From Pantoea ananatis LMG 2665 (lineage in GTDB: Bacteria > Pseudomonadota > Gammaproteobacteria > Enterobacterales > Enterobacteriaceae), in the NCBI RefSeq assembly GCF_000710035.2, contig NZ_JMJJ01000005.1, positions 1,146,145 through 1,193,241 on the forward strand: a stretch of DNA of 47,097 bases, in the 5' to 3' direction. A program made the translations under genes and the position numbers. Below, in pieces: positions 33,080 to 41,666 of the stretch. Position 1 is the stretch's first letter. Each line of letters opens with the position of its first letter. Below the pieces are notes generated by a model that saw only the letters and a program-made list of their open reading frames with translations, was not told the DNA's origin and made no database searches.

Positions 33080-34615
33080 ATGGCACAAGCACCGCTTAAA
33101 GGGATGCCGCTGGTCTTAATGACCATTGCGCTCTCCCTGGCGACGTTCATGCAGGTTCTGGATTCCACCATTGCGAACGTTGCTATACCGACCATTGCGG
33201 GTAACCTGGGGGCCTCAAACTCCCAGGGGACCTGGGTCATCACGTCTTTCGGGGTGGCAAACGCCATCTCGATTCCGATAACGGGTTGGCTGGCCAAACG
33301 CATCGGTGAAGTCAAACTCTTTACCTGGTCGACCATCCTGTTTGCGCTGGCTTCCTGGGCCTGCGGCATGTCCGAAAGCCTGGAAATGCTGATTTTCTTC
33401 AGGATAATTCAGGGGATCGTTGCAGGTCCGTTGATCCCGCTGTCGCAAAGCCTGCTGCTGAATAATTATCCGCCTGCAAAACGCAGTATCGCCCTGTCAC
33501 TCTGGGCGATGACGGTGATTGTGGCCCCCATATGTGGCCCCATTCTCGGCGGCTGGATCAGTGATAACTATCACTGGGGCTGGATCTTCTTTATCAACGT
33601 GCCGATTGGTGTTGTGGTCATCATGCTCACGCTGCAAACCCTGCGTGGTCGTGAAACCGCTACCCAGATCCGCCCCATTGATACCGTTGGCCTGGTGCTG
33701 CTGGTGGTCGGGGTTGGCTCGTTGCAGGTGATGCTGGATCGCGGTAAAGAGCTGGACTGGTTTAGCTCAACAGAAATTATTGTGCTGACGATTGTCGCGG
33801 TGCTGGCGCTGGTGATGCTGTTGATTTGGGAGCTGACAGACGATCACCCGATAGTCGATCTGTCGCTGTTTAAATCGCGCAACTTCACCATAGGCTGCTT
33901 ATCCATTAGCCTTGCCTACATGCTCTATTTTGGGTCGATCGTTCTCTTGCCGCAGTTGCTGCAGGAGGTCTACGGTTATACCGCGACCTGGGCAGGGCTG
34001 GCCTCAGCGCCGGTCGGGATTATCCCGGTTATCCTGTCGCCCATCATTGGTCGGTTCTCCCATAAGCTTGATATGCGGAAACTGGTCACCTTCAGTTTCA
34101 TCATGTATGCCATTTGTTTCTACTGGCGCGCTTACACGTTTGAACCGGGCATGGACTTTGGCGCGTCGGCCTGGCCACAGTTTATTCAGGGCTTCGCGGT
34201 CGCCTGCTTCTTTATGCCACTTACCACAATTACGCTGTCGGGTTTGACACCCGACCGGATGGCGGCGGCATCCAGTTTGTCGAACTTCGTGCGTACGCTG
34301 GCGGGTTCGATAGGGACGTCGATCACCACCACGATGTGGACGGATCGTGAGGCAATGCACCACAGTAATCTCAGCGAATCGGTGACGCCTTATAACGTTA
34401 ATGCGCAGCAGATGTACAGTCAGCTTGAGGGGATGGGCATGACGCATCAGCAGGCCTCAGCGTACATCGCTCAGCAGATCACCAATCAGGGATTGATCAT
34501 TTCCGCCAACGAGATTTTTTGGGCGTCGGCGGGCGTCTTTCTGGTGCTGTTGGTGCTGATCTGGTTTGCCCGTCCGCCCTTTACCGCCGGTGGCGGTGGT
34601 GGTGGCGCGCACTAG
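33080..34615 (+). CDS. emrB: Multidrug efflux MFS transporter EmrB
   Basis: The 511-residue inner-membrane drug/H+ antiporter of the DHA2 class has 14 expected membrane segments. Characteristic pieces are QVLDSTIANVAIPTIAGNLGASNSQGTWVITSFGVANAI, GWLAKRIGEVKLF, and GPILGGWISDNYHWGWIFFINVPIG (the motif C/A region). The C-terminus is glycine-rich (AGGGGGGAH). It is preceded by GGAGG and ends 13 bases before a strong terminator shared with the convergent alcohol dehydrogenase gene. Confidence 0.95.
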   Translation: MAQAPLKGMPLVLMTIALSLATFMQVLDSTIANVAIPTIAGNLGASNSQGTWVITSFGVANAISIPITGWLAKRIGEVKLFTWSTILFALASWACGMSESLEMLIFFRIIQGIVAGPLIPLSQSLLLNNYPPAKRSIALSLWAMTVIVAPICGPILGGWISDNYHWGWIFFINVPIGVVVIMLTLQTLRGRETATQIRPIDTVGLVLLVVGVGSLQVMLDRGKELDWFSSTEIIVLTIVAVLALVMLLIWELTDDHPIVDLSLFKSRNFTIGCLSISLAYMLYFGSIVLLPQLLQEVYGYTATWAGLASAPVGIIPVILSPIIGRFSHKLDMRKLVTFSFIMYAICFYWRAYTFEPGMDFGASAWPQFIQGFAVACFFMPLTTITLSGLTPDRMAAASSLSNFVRTLAGSIGTSITTTMWTDREAMHHSNLSESVTPYNVNAQQMYSQLEGMGMTHQQASAYIAQQITNQGLIISANEIFWASAGVFLVLLVLIWFARPPFTAGGGGGGAH

Positions 34616-34627
34616 ACGAACGCGATG

Positions 34628-34668
34628 GGGTTCTGGCGTGGAAGTCACGCCCGCCAGAACCCGTTTTT
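34628..34668 (+). terminator. Intrinsic terminator of emrAB
   Basis: The 11-base arms GGGTTCTGGCG (34628-34638) and CGCCAGAACCC (34652-34662) enclose a 13-base loop and are followed by GTTTTTA. The T-run reaches the stop codon of the convergent dehydrogenase gene. Confidence 0.85.
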
Positions 34669-35719
34669 ACGCCCAGCGCGTCGCTTTCATATCCATCACG
34701 AACCGGTATTTCACGTCACCTTTTAGCATTCGCGTAAAGGCTTCTTCGACCTGCTCTCCACGAATCATCTCAATGTCTGCGGTGATGTTGTTGTCGCCGC
34801 AGAAATCCAGCATCTCCTGGGTTTCTTTAATGCTGCCGATGGACGAGCCGCTGATGCTTAAACGACGGAACACCATTGGCGTCACGTTCGGTGAAGCGTG
34901 CGGACTGTCGGGAATGCCCACCAGCACCAGGCGGCCATTGGTTTTGAGCGTCGCCAGATAAGGGTCAAGATCGTGCGGGGCCGCCACGCAGTCAACGATA
35001 AGATCCAGCGCGTTCTGGCTGGCCTGCATAGCCTGAGCATCGCGTGATACCACCACATGACGGGCACCGAGACGGCGGGCATCCGCGGCTTTGTCAGCCG
35101 ACGTGGTGAAAAGCGTCACCTCAGCTCCCAGCGCACTCGCCAGCTTCACCGCCATGTGGCCTAACCCACCCAGGCCAATCACGCCAACCTTATCGCCCGT
35201 TTTCACGTTAAAATGGCGCAGCGGTGACCAGACAGTGACGCCCGCGCACAGCAACGGCGCAACACCGGCCAACGGCAGGTGCTGTGGCACCGAAACCACG
35301 AAGTCCTGATCGACCACCACGTGCTCAGCATAGCCGCCTCGGGTAGATTCACCGGTGTATTTATCCGTACCGTTATAGGTCGCAGTGAAACCGGCTTCAC
35401 AATATTGTTCTTCCTGCTGCTGACAGAAATGACAGGTGCGGCAGGAATCAACCATCACGCCCACGCCAACAATATCACCCGGCGTAAATCGGGTGGCAGC
35501 GCTACCGGTTTCGCTCACCCGTCCAACGATTTCGTGTCCTGGCACCAGGGGATAATGGCTTACCGCCCATTCGTTGCGTGCCATATGCAAATCTGAGTGG
35601 CAAACGCCACAGTAAAGGATTTCTATCCGGACATCCTGCGGTTGAAGCGGACGCAGCGCGATCTGGCCGGCGGTAAGGGGCTGGGTCGCATCGTGCGCGA
35701 TCAGTGCATTAATTTTCAT
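34667..35719 (-). CDS. Zinc-dependent alcohol/aldehyde dehydrogenase, YahK-like
   Basis: The 350-residue medium-chain dehydrogenase is most like the cinnamyl alcohol dehydrogenase/YahK group, which reduces aldehydes with NADPH. Catalytic zinc ligands are C40 (GVCHSD), H62/E63 (PGHEIVG) and a later cysteine in LLCAGVTVWSPL. The structural zinc site has C93, C96, C99 and C107. The Rossmann motif is GVIGLGGLGHMAVK. The end (DIEMIRGEQVEEAFTRMLKGDVKYRFVMDM) matches YahK. The ATG at 35719 is chosen with AGAGG upstream. It is transcribed divergently from a HxlR regulator, its likely controller. Confidence 0.88.
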   Translation of the reverse strand: MKINALIAHDATQPLTAGQIALRPLQPQDVRIEILYCGVCHSDLHMARNEWAVSHYPLVPGHEIVGRVSETGSAATRFTPGDIVGVGVMVDSCRTCHFCQQQEEQYCEAGFTATYNGTDKYTGESTRGGYAEHVVVDQDFVVSVPQHLPLAGVAPLLCAGVTVWSPLRHFNVKTGDKVGVIGLGGLGHMAVKLASALGAEVTLFTTSADKAADARRLGARHVVVSRDAQAMQASQNALDLIVDCVAAPHDLDPYLATLKTNGRLVLVGIPDSPHASPNVTPMVFRRLSISGSSIGSIKETQEMLDFCGDNNITADIEMIRGEQVEEAFTRMLKGDVKYRFVMDMKATRWA

Positions 35720-35795
35720 GGTGCCTCTCATAGTGACTGGCTTTTGATAACGGAGGGCGGCAAACTCTACTTAAATAGTGCCATTATTGATAGTA

Positions 35796-35811
35796 GTTAC
35801 CATTTGGTGAC
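35796..35811. promoter_or_regulatory. Imperfect palindrome between dehydrogenase and HxlR genes
   Basis: GTTACC-ATTT-GGTGAC is a near-perfect dyad (one mismatch) in the short divergent region. It lies 20 bases before the HxlR-type start codon, a plausible operator for that regulator. Confidence 0.4.
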
Positions 35812-35831
35812 CATAAAGGAGGGAGAAGACG

Positions 35832-36239
35832 ATGCCTGCCTGGGTAGAGGGTAAACTGGTTTTTTATGTGGATTCACCGCCGCGCCGACTCATGGATCTT
35901 TTTTCTGCCAAGTGGAATCCGATGGTGCTGCATGCGCTGTATCACTGGCCGGGAGGCCGCGCACGCACGGGCGAGTTGCAGCGAAGTTTGCAGGGGATAT
36001 CAAAAAAGATGTTGTTTCAGACGCTGAAGGAGCTGGAGCAGCGCGGATTGATCACCCGCCATGTTTACGACGTGATCCCACCCAAAGTCGACTATGCGTT
36101 AACGGCGCTGGGCCAGACCTTCGCGGAACCGGTAGAGCAGCTGTATCAATGGGGGCTGGATAATCAACGGGCGCTTGATGAGATGGACGAACATGTTGAT
36201 CAGGCTACGTCCGACTCCGGGGATGGTAAGGCGGGGTAA
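35832..36239 (+). CDS. HxlR-family transcriptional regulator
   Basis: The 135-residue winged-helix protein of the HxlR class has the core LMDLFSAKWNPMVLHALYHWPGGRARTGELQRSLQGISKKMLFQTLKELEQRGLITRHVYDVIPPKVDYALTALGQTF, which contains the recognition helix and the beta-wing typical of this family. HxlR proteins usually respond to aldehydes or electrophiles and control adjacent oxidoreductases. This fits the divergent YahK-like dehydrogenase only 112 bases away. It lacks the N-terminal cysteine often found in YodB/HypR members. A strong AGGAGGGAG precedes the ATG. Confidence 0.85.
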   Translation: MPAWVEGKLVFYVDSPPRRLMDLFSAKWNPMVLHALYHWPGGRARTGELQRSLQGISKKMLFQTLKELEQRGLITRHVYDVIPPKVDYALTALGQTFAEPVEQLYQWGLDNQRALDEMDEHVDQATSDSGDGKAG

Positions 36240-36284
36240 CGGGCTGGCGGAGTATCTTTCACGCCCCGCCGGGAACACTGAACC

Positions 36285-36312
36285 TGTATGGCACGTTTCA
36301 CGGCACCATACA
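36285..36312 (-). repeat. Inverted repeat after yfiF
   Basis: The arms TGTATGG and CCATACA (7 bases each) enclose 14 bases, 11 bases beyond the yfiF stop on the minus strand. There is no T-run, so a terminator role is uncertain. Confidence 0.35.
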
Positions 36313-36322
36313 TCAGCTAACA

Positions 36323-37441
36323 TCAGGCGTTCTGACGCCACCATTCGGCCAGCAGAACGCCGGTAGCGACGGAGACGTTCAGACTTTCCACGTTGCCGGT
36401 GCCGCCAATCGACACGCTCATATCGCCCTGCTGGAACGTGCTGTCAGACAAGCCTTCACGCTCCTGACCCAGCACCAGTACCATTTTGGCCGGTAGCACC
36501 GCGTCAGACAGGGATGTGCCCTGATGGCTCGAGGTCGTCACGATGGTGTAACCCGCTTTGCGGAAGGCTTCGAGGCCTTCATTAAAGGTTGCGCCGCTGA
36601 TAGCCTGAACGTGTTCAGCGCCGCCTTCCGCCGTGCGAACCGCTGCACCGGATTCCAGCAGCGAGGCATCGTTAACCAGCAGACCTTTCACACCAAAGTG
36701 CGCGCAGCTGCGCATGATCGCGCCAAGGTTATGGGGATTGCTGACATCTTCAAGCGCCAGTACACAGTCTTTGCTTTCGGCCTTGTTAAGCCATTCTGCT
36801 ACGTCCATGCCCATGCGTTTCTTGATCAGGAAGCAGACGCCGCCGTGGTGTTCAGTACCGGAAGCTTTGGTGATCTCTGCGTCATCGACCACGTGGTAGG
36901 CTTTGCGGTTAGCCGCCAGCCAGCGCAGCGCATCGCGGAAACGTGGCGTCACGCTTTGCACAAACCAGGCGCGAACGATGCATTCAGGACGGCTCTGGAA
37001 CAGCGCCTGACAGGCGTTTTCACCGTAAACGCGGGTTTCTTCCAGACGCTGGCGACGAATCTGCTCAACGTCAACCACGCCTTTACCGCTGATCCCTGGG
37101 TTTTCCGGTTTGTTGTCTTCCACGACCGGCGCGCGGGAGACGGTACGCCATGGGGAATCACTGCTACCGTAAGCATCACGATTGTCGCTGCCGCGATCGT
37201 TGCGGCGCGGTGCGCTGTCACTGCGGCGTGGCACGCTATCGCTGCGACGGCCTGTACCGCGACCGCCTTCTTCACTACGCTCAGTGCGCGGGCCGGATGA
37301 ACGACGATTGTCTTCACGGCGAGCAGCAGGACGGCCACCTTTGCCTGTACGAGGATTCGGCGCGCGCGCGCTTTGCTCATCTTCGCCACGCACATACATG
37401 ACTTTGACCTTACCACTTTTGCCTTTAAATTCGTCGTTCAT
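36323..37441 (-). CDS. yfiF: TrmH/SpoU-family RNA methyltransferase YfiF
   Basis: The 372-residue predicted 2'-O-ribose RNA methyltransferase has an N-terminal block ([23 protein letters not shown]) and then a long Arg/Ser/Asp-rich low-complexity linker (about 30-95, with repeated RRSDS/RRNDR). The substrate-binding SpoU domain ([27 protein letters not shown]) and knotted SPOUT catalytic domain follow, with motifs [27 protein letters not shown] and [21 protein letters not shown]. It is longer than E. coli YfiF (about 345) because of the linker. The ATG at 37441 follows AGGAGG. The gene is divergent from trxC, as in E. coli. The target RNA is not evident from sequence. Confidence 0.92.
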   Translation of the reverse strand: MNDEFKGKSGKVKVMYVRGEDEQSARAPNPRTGKGGRPAARREDNRRSSGPRTERSEEGGRGTGRRSDSVPRRSDSAPRRNDRGSDNRDAYGSSDSPWRTVSRAPVVEDNKPENPGISGKGVVDVEQIRRQRLEETRVYGENACQALFQSRPECIVRAWFVQSVTPRFRDALRWLAANRKAYHVVDDAEITKASGTEHHGGVCFLIKKRMGMDVAEWLNKAESKDCVLALEDVSNPHNLGAIMRSCAHFGVKGLLVNDASLLESGAAVRTAEGGAEHVQAISGATFNEGLEAFRKAGYTIVTTSSHQGTSLSDAVLPAKMVLVLGQEREGLSDSTFQQGDMSVSIGGTGNVESLNVSVATGVLLAEWWRQNA

Positions 37442-37600
37442 TTCTTCCTCCTGCATTGAGAGCGCGAAGATTACCTGATGTGACTGCGCTTAGCTATCAA
37501 CTATTGTACCTATAGAGCAATCCACATTGAGACGATCTTACCACCCTTTCATAATGGACAATATTGAGCAAAGTGCTCTAGTTCATTATCAGAGGTTTAT

Positions 37601-38020
37601 ATGAATACGGTATGCACGTCTTGTCAGGCAACCAATCGCGTTCCCGAAGAACGGCTTGCCGATGGTGCCAAATGTGGTCGTTGCGGCGAAAGCCTGTTCT
37701 CTGGCGAGGTCATCAACGCCACCGCCGCCACGCTGGACAGCTATCTGCAGGACGATCTGCCGGTCGTGGTGGACTTTTGGGCGCCATGGTGCGGCCCCTG
37801 CGTTAATTTTGCCCCGGTGTTTAAAGACGTCGCACAGGAGCGCAGCGGCAAGGTGCGCTTCATTAAAGTGAATACGGAGGCCGAACCGGCGCTGAGCAGT
37901 CGCTTCCGCATTCGCAGCATTCCTACTATTATGGTCTTTAAGAAAGGTGAGATGGTGGACATGCTAAACGGTGCCATGCCGAAAGCGCCCTTCAACGAGT
38001 GGCTCGACGAATCCCTGTAA
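37601..38020 (+). CDS. trxC: Thioredoxin 2 TrxC
   Basis: The 139-residue thioredoxin has an N-terminal zinc-binding region (C5, C8, C25, C28 in CTSC and CGRC). The catalytic WCGPC has cysteines 64 and 67, and the cis-proline is in RSIPTIMVF. This is the TrxC type: cytosolic, oxidative-stress associated, zinc released on oxidation. Length equals E. coli TrxC. It is followed by a bidirectional intrinsic terminator. Confidence 0.96.
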   Translation: MNTVCTSCQATNRVPEERLADGAKCGRCGESLFSGEVINATAATLDSYLQDDLPVVVDFWAPWCGPCVNFAPVFKDVAQERSGKVRFIKVNTEAEPALSSRFRIRSIPTIMVFKKGEMVDMLNGAMPKAPFNEWLDESL

Positions 38021-38024
38021 GCGC

Positions 38025-38050
38025 AAAAGGCCAGCCCGTGCTGGCCTTTT
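38025..38050 (+). terminator. Intrinsic terminator of trxC
   Basis: The perfect stem AAAAGGCCAGC-CCGT-GCTGGCCTTTT has A and T runs at its two ends and can work in both directions. Confidence 0.9.
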
Positions 38051-38102
38051 CCCTTTGTCCGACGCTTCGATTACACTACGCTTTTTCCTGTCCTGAATAA
38101 TC

Positions 38103-38783
38103 ATGTCTGAAAATGCCGTTTTGCGTTTACGTGCCCAACGTCTGGCCCGCGCCACACGTCCCTTTCTGGCGCGTGGGAACCGTGTGCTTCGTTGCCAGGG
38201 ATGTCTGTTGCCGGAAAAACACTGTCTGTGCGCCAGCATTCGTGTGCAGTCTGCCCGCAGTCGCTTTTGTCTGGTGATGTTTGATACCGAACCGATGAAG
38301 CCAAGTAATACGGGCCGGTTGATCGCCGACGTCTTGCCAGCTACCCAGGCCTTTGGCTGGTCACGCACCGAGCCCGATCCTTTACTGCTGCAGGCCGTGG
38401 CCAGTGAGGCTTATCAGCCCCTGGTGGTTTTCCCTGCATCTTACGCCGATGAAGGTCGCAAGATTGTGCATTCGCCGCCGCTGTCAGGTAAACCGCCGCT
38501 GTTTATCATGCTGGATGGTACCTGGAATGAAGCCCGCAAGATGTTTCGTAAAAGCCCCTGGCTTGATCGCTTTCCGGTGATCTCGCTTAATGTCACGGCA
38601 CCGTCCCGCTACAGGCTGCGCGAAGCGCATGGCGAAGGTCAGCATTGCACCGCAGAGATTGCCGCGGCGCTGCTGCACCAGGCCGGCGACCGTGAGGCTG
38701 GCGAGGCATTAACCCTGCACTTTGAGCAGTTCCGTCAGGCCTATCTTGCCGGTAAGCCGCATCATCCCGGCCAGGAGAAGTAA
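38103..38783 (+). CDS. tapT: tRNA-uridine aminocarboxypropyltransferase TapT (YfiP)
   Basis: The 226-residue DTW-domain enzyme makes acp3U at position 47 of tRNAs using S-adenosylmethionine. The N-terminal cysteine cluster is visible (RCQGCLLPEKHCLCASI). The DTW-region motif reads LIADVLPATQAF...LLLQAVASEAYQPLVVFP and LDGTWNEARKMFRKSPWLDRFP. It is in the E. coli position between trxC and patZ. The start at 38103 has no strong Shine-Dalgarno sequence but matches the expected N-terminus. Confidence 0.92.
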   Translation: MSENAVLRLRAQRLARATRPFLARGNRVLRCQGCLLPEKHCLCASIRVQSARSRFCLVMFDTEPMKPSNTGRLIADVLPATQAFGWSRTEPDPLLLQAVASEAYQPLVVFPASYADEGRKIVHSPPLSGKPPLFIMLDGTWNEARKMFRKSPWLDRFPVISLNVTAPSRYRLREAHGEGQHCTAEIAAALLHQAGDREAGEALTLHFEQFRQAYLAGKPHHPGQEK

Positions 38784-38891
38784 CACTCGCCCTGGCAGGC
38801 CGATTGTCATTATTCAGGCTGGGATCTGCCCGACGGTAAAAAAGCCCAAAAGCGTTTACACTCCCCTAAATGCCGACGAATGGAGAAGGTG

Positions 38892-41567
38892 ATGAGTCAA
38901 CGTGGACTGGAAGCGCTGTTAAGACCAAAATCAATTGCGGTAATCGGCGCCTCGGTCAAGCCGGGACGGGCAGGCTATTTTATGATGCGTAATCTGCTGG
39001 CGGGCGGCTTTAGCGGCCCGGTGTTGCCGGTGACGCCAAAATATAAAGCCGTTAGCGGCGTGCTGGCCTGGCCTGATATTCACAGTTTGCCCTTCGCCCC
39101 CGACCTGGCGGTGATCTGTACCCATCACAAAAGAAATCTGACGCTGTTACAACAGCTTGGCGAGAAAGGCTGTAAAGCCTGCATCATCCTCTCCGCCCCC
39201 GCCAGTCAGCTCGCCGAGTTAAAAGCCTGCGCCAGCCGCTGGCAGATCCGATTGTTAGGCCCAAACAGTCTGGGATTGCTGGCCCCGTGGCAGGGGCTTA
39301 ACGCCAGCTTTTCTCCTGTTCCCATCGCCAAAGGCCGTATTGCGTTCATATCGCAGTCATCAGCCGTCTCCAACACCATTCTTGACTGGGCGCAGCAACG
39401 TAACCTGGGGTTTTCATGGTTTATCGCCTTAGGCGACAGCCTGGATACCGACGTGGACGATCTGCTGGATTTTCTGGCCCGTGACGGCAAAACCAGCGCG
39501 ATTCTGCTTTATCTTGAACACCTTAGCGATGCCCGCCGGTTTGTCTCGGCCTCCCGTAGCGCATCCCGTAACAAACCTATTTTGATTATCAAAAGCGGCC
39601 GCAGTCGCCAGGCACAGGCGCTGCTTGGTACGCACAGCGGTCTCGATGCCGCCTGGGATGCGGCGATCCAGCGTGCAGGCTTGTTACGGGTGCAGGATAC
39701 GCACGAGCTGTTCACCGCAGTTGAGTCCCTGAGCCATATGCGTCCACCACGCGGGCACCGGCTGATGATTATCAGCAATGGCGTGGCTCCCGCCGCGCTG
39801 GCGTTAGATGAACTCTATGCCCGCAACGGTAAGCTCGCCACGCTGGGCGAGCAAACGATAGAGCAGCTTAGTGCCGTTCTGCCGGAGGGCGTCGGGCACG
39901 GCAATCCGGTCGATTTAAAGGACGATGCAACGCCGGAACGCTATCTGGCCTGCCTGGCCGTCCTGCTCGACAGCCATGATTTAGATGCCCTGATGATTAT
40001 TCATGCCCCCAGCGCTGTTGCCCCGGCGACCGAAACCGCAGAGAAAATCATTCAGCTTATTCATCAGCATCCACGCGGAAAACAGCTCACGCTGTTGACC
40101 AACTGGTGCGGCGAATTCTCCTCTCAGGCGGCGCGCCGTGCTTTTACTCAGGCCGGCATTCCCACCTGGCGAACGCCGGAGGGCACCGTCACCGCCTTTA
40201 TGCATCAGGTTGAATACCGGCGTAACCAGAAATTGTTGCGGGAAACCCCCGCCCTGCCAGTAAACCTGACCCAGGACAGCGCTCAGGCCCACCAGTTGCT
40301 GTCTCAGGCGCTGGATAAGGGCATCCTGTCGCTGGATACGCACGAAGTGCAGCCCGTTCTTAAAGCTTACGGCCTCGCGACGTTACCCACCTGGATAGCA
40401 AAAGACAGTGAGGACGCCGTCACGATTGCTGAACAAACCGGCTATCCGGTCGCGCTGAAGCTCCGTTCGCCCGATGTGGCGCATAAGTCCGAAGTGCAGG
40501 GCGTCATGCTCTACCTGCGTAACGCCGCCGAAGTTAAACGCGCGGCGGACGCGATTATTGACCGGGTCAGGCAGACGCTGCCGCACGCGCGTATTGAAGG
40601 ACTGGTGGTGCAGAGCATGGCGAACCGGGCTGGTGCCCAGGAGCTGCGGATTGTGGTGGAGCAGGATGCGCTGTTTGGCCCCATCATCATGCTGGGTGAA
40701 GGCGGCGTAGAGTGGCAGGCAGAGAAACAGGCGGCGGTTGCTTTGCCGCCGCTGAATATGACCCTGGCGCGCTATCTGGTGATCCAGGCAATAAAAAGCG
40801 GCAAGGTCCGCAGCCGAAGTGCCTTGATTCCGCTTGATGTAGCTGGCCTGAGCCAACTGCTGGTTCAGGTCTCTAACCTGGTGGTAGATTGCCCGGAAAT
40901 ACAACGGCTGGATATTCATCCGCTGCTGGCGGCAGGTAGCGATTTCACCTTACTGGACGTTACGCTGACGCTTGCGCCTTTTGACGGTGATAACGAAACG
41001 CGTCTGGCCATCCGACCCTATCCTCAGCACCTGGAAGAACAGGTCGAGTTGAAGGACGGTCAGCACTGCTTATTCCGCCCTATCCTGCCGGAAGATGAAC
41101 CGCTGCTGCGTGACTTTATCAGCCAGGTGACGAAAGAAGATCTCTACTACCGCTACTTTAGCGAAATTAATGAATTCACCCATGACGATTTGGCCAATAT
41201 GACGCAGATTGACTACGACCGGGAGATGGCGATTGTCGCCGTTCGGCAGCATCAGGGGCAGCCGGAAATCATCGGTGTGACCCGCGCGATTTCGGATGCC
41301 GACAACGTTGATGCCGAGTTTTCGGTACTGGTGCGCTCCGATCTTAAAGGGCTGGGGATGGGAAGACGTTTACTGGAAAAAATGATCCGTTACACCCGCG
41401 CGCATGGCCTGCAACAACTGAACGGCATTACCATGCCCGGCAACCGCGGCATGGTGACGCTGGCGAAAAAACTCAACTTTGACGTGGATGTCCAAATGGA
41501 CGATGGCATCGTCAGTCTTAAGCTTTTGTTACAGGATAATGTCAGTTTGCCGTGTAGAGAAAAGTAA
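38892..41567 (+). CDS. patZ: Protein lysine acetyltransferase PatZ (Pka/YfiQ)
   Basis: The 891-residue enzyme acetylates acetyl-CoA synthetase and other proteins. The N-terminal NDP-forming acyl-CoA synthetase-like domains are visible (RPKSIAVIGASVKPGRAGYFMMRNLLAGGF, FISQSSAVSNTILDWAQ). An ATP-grasp region follows (YPVALKLRSPDVAHKSEVQGVML, GPIIMLGEGGVEWQ), and the GNAT domain is at the C-terminus (about 740-880; FSVLVRSDLKGLGMGRRLLEKMIRYTRAHGLQQLNG). Order and length match E. coli. The ATG at 38892 gives MSQRGLEALLRP as in E. coli; an in-frame ATG at 38880 is less likely because GGAGAAGG lies between them. Confidence 0.95.
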   Translation: MSQRGLEALLRPKSIAVIGASVKPGRAGYFMMRNLLAGGFSGPVLPVTPKYKAVSGVLAWPDIHSLPFAPDLAVICTHHKRNLTLLQQLGEKGCKACIILSAPASQLAELKACASRWQIRLLGPNSLGLLAPWQGLNASFSPVPIAKGRIAFISQSSAVSNTILDWAQQRNLGFSWFIALGDSLDTDVDDLLDFLARDGKTSAILLYLEHLSDARRFVSASRSASRNKPILIIKSGRSRQAQALLGTHSGLDAAWDAAIQRAGLLRVQDTHELFTAVESLSHMRPPRGHRLMIISNGVAPAALALDELYARNGKLATLGEQTIEQLSAVLPEGVGHGNPVDLKDDATPERYLACLAVLLDSHDLDALMIIHAPSAVAPATETAEKIIQLIHQHPRGKQLTLLTNWCGEFSSQAARRAFTQAGIPTWRTPEGTVTAFMHQVEYRRNQKLLRETPALPVNLTQDSAQAHQLLSQALDKGILSLDTHEVQPVLKAYGLATLPTWIAKDSEDAVTIAEQTGYPVALKLRSPDVAHKSEVQGVMLYLRNAAEVKRAADAIIDRVRQTLPHARIEGLVVQSMANRAGAQELRIVVEQDALFGPIIMLGEGGVEWQAEKQAAVALPPLNMTLARYLVIQAIKSGKVRSRSALIPLDVAGLSQLLVQVSNLVVDCPEIQRLDIHPLLAAGSDFTLLDVTLTLAPFDGDNETRLAIRPYPQHLEEQVELKDGQHCLFRPILPEDEPLLRDFISQVTKEDLYYRYFSEINEFTHDDLANMTQIDYDREMAIVAVRQHQGQPEIIGVTRAISDADNVDAEFSVLVRSDLKGLGMGRRLLEKMIRYTRAHGLQQLNGITMPGNRGMVTLAKKLNFDVDVQMDDGIVSLKLLLQDNVSLPCREK

Positions 41568-41666
41568 AAATCGCCCAGTTCGTCGTGGTTGATGTTATTA
41601 TTTAGCGTTATGACCCTGATTTGGTGGCAAAAGGCCATACAATGAACCGAGAAGAAGTGCACTGTG

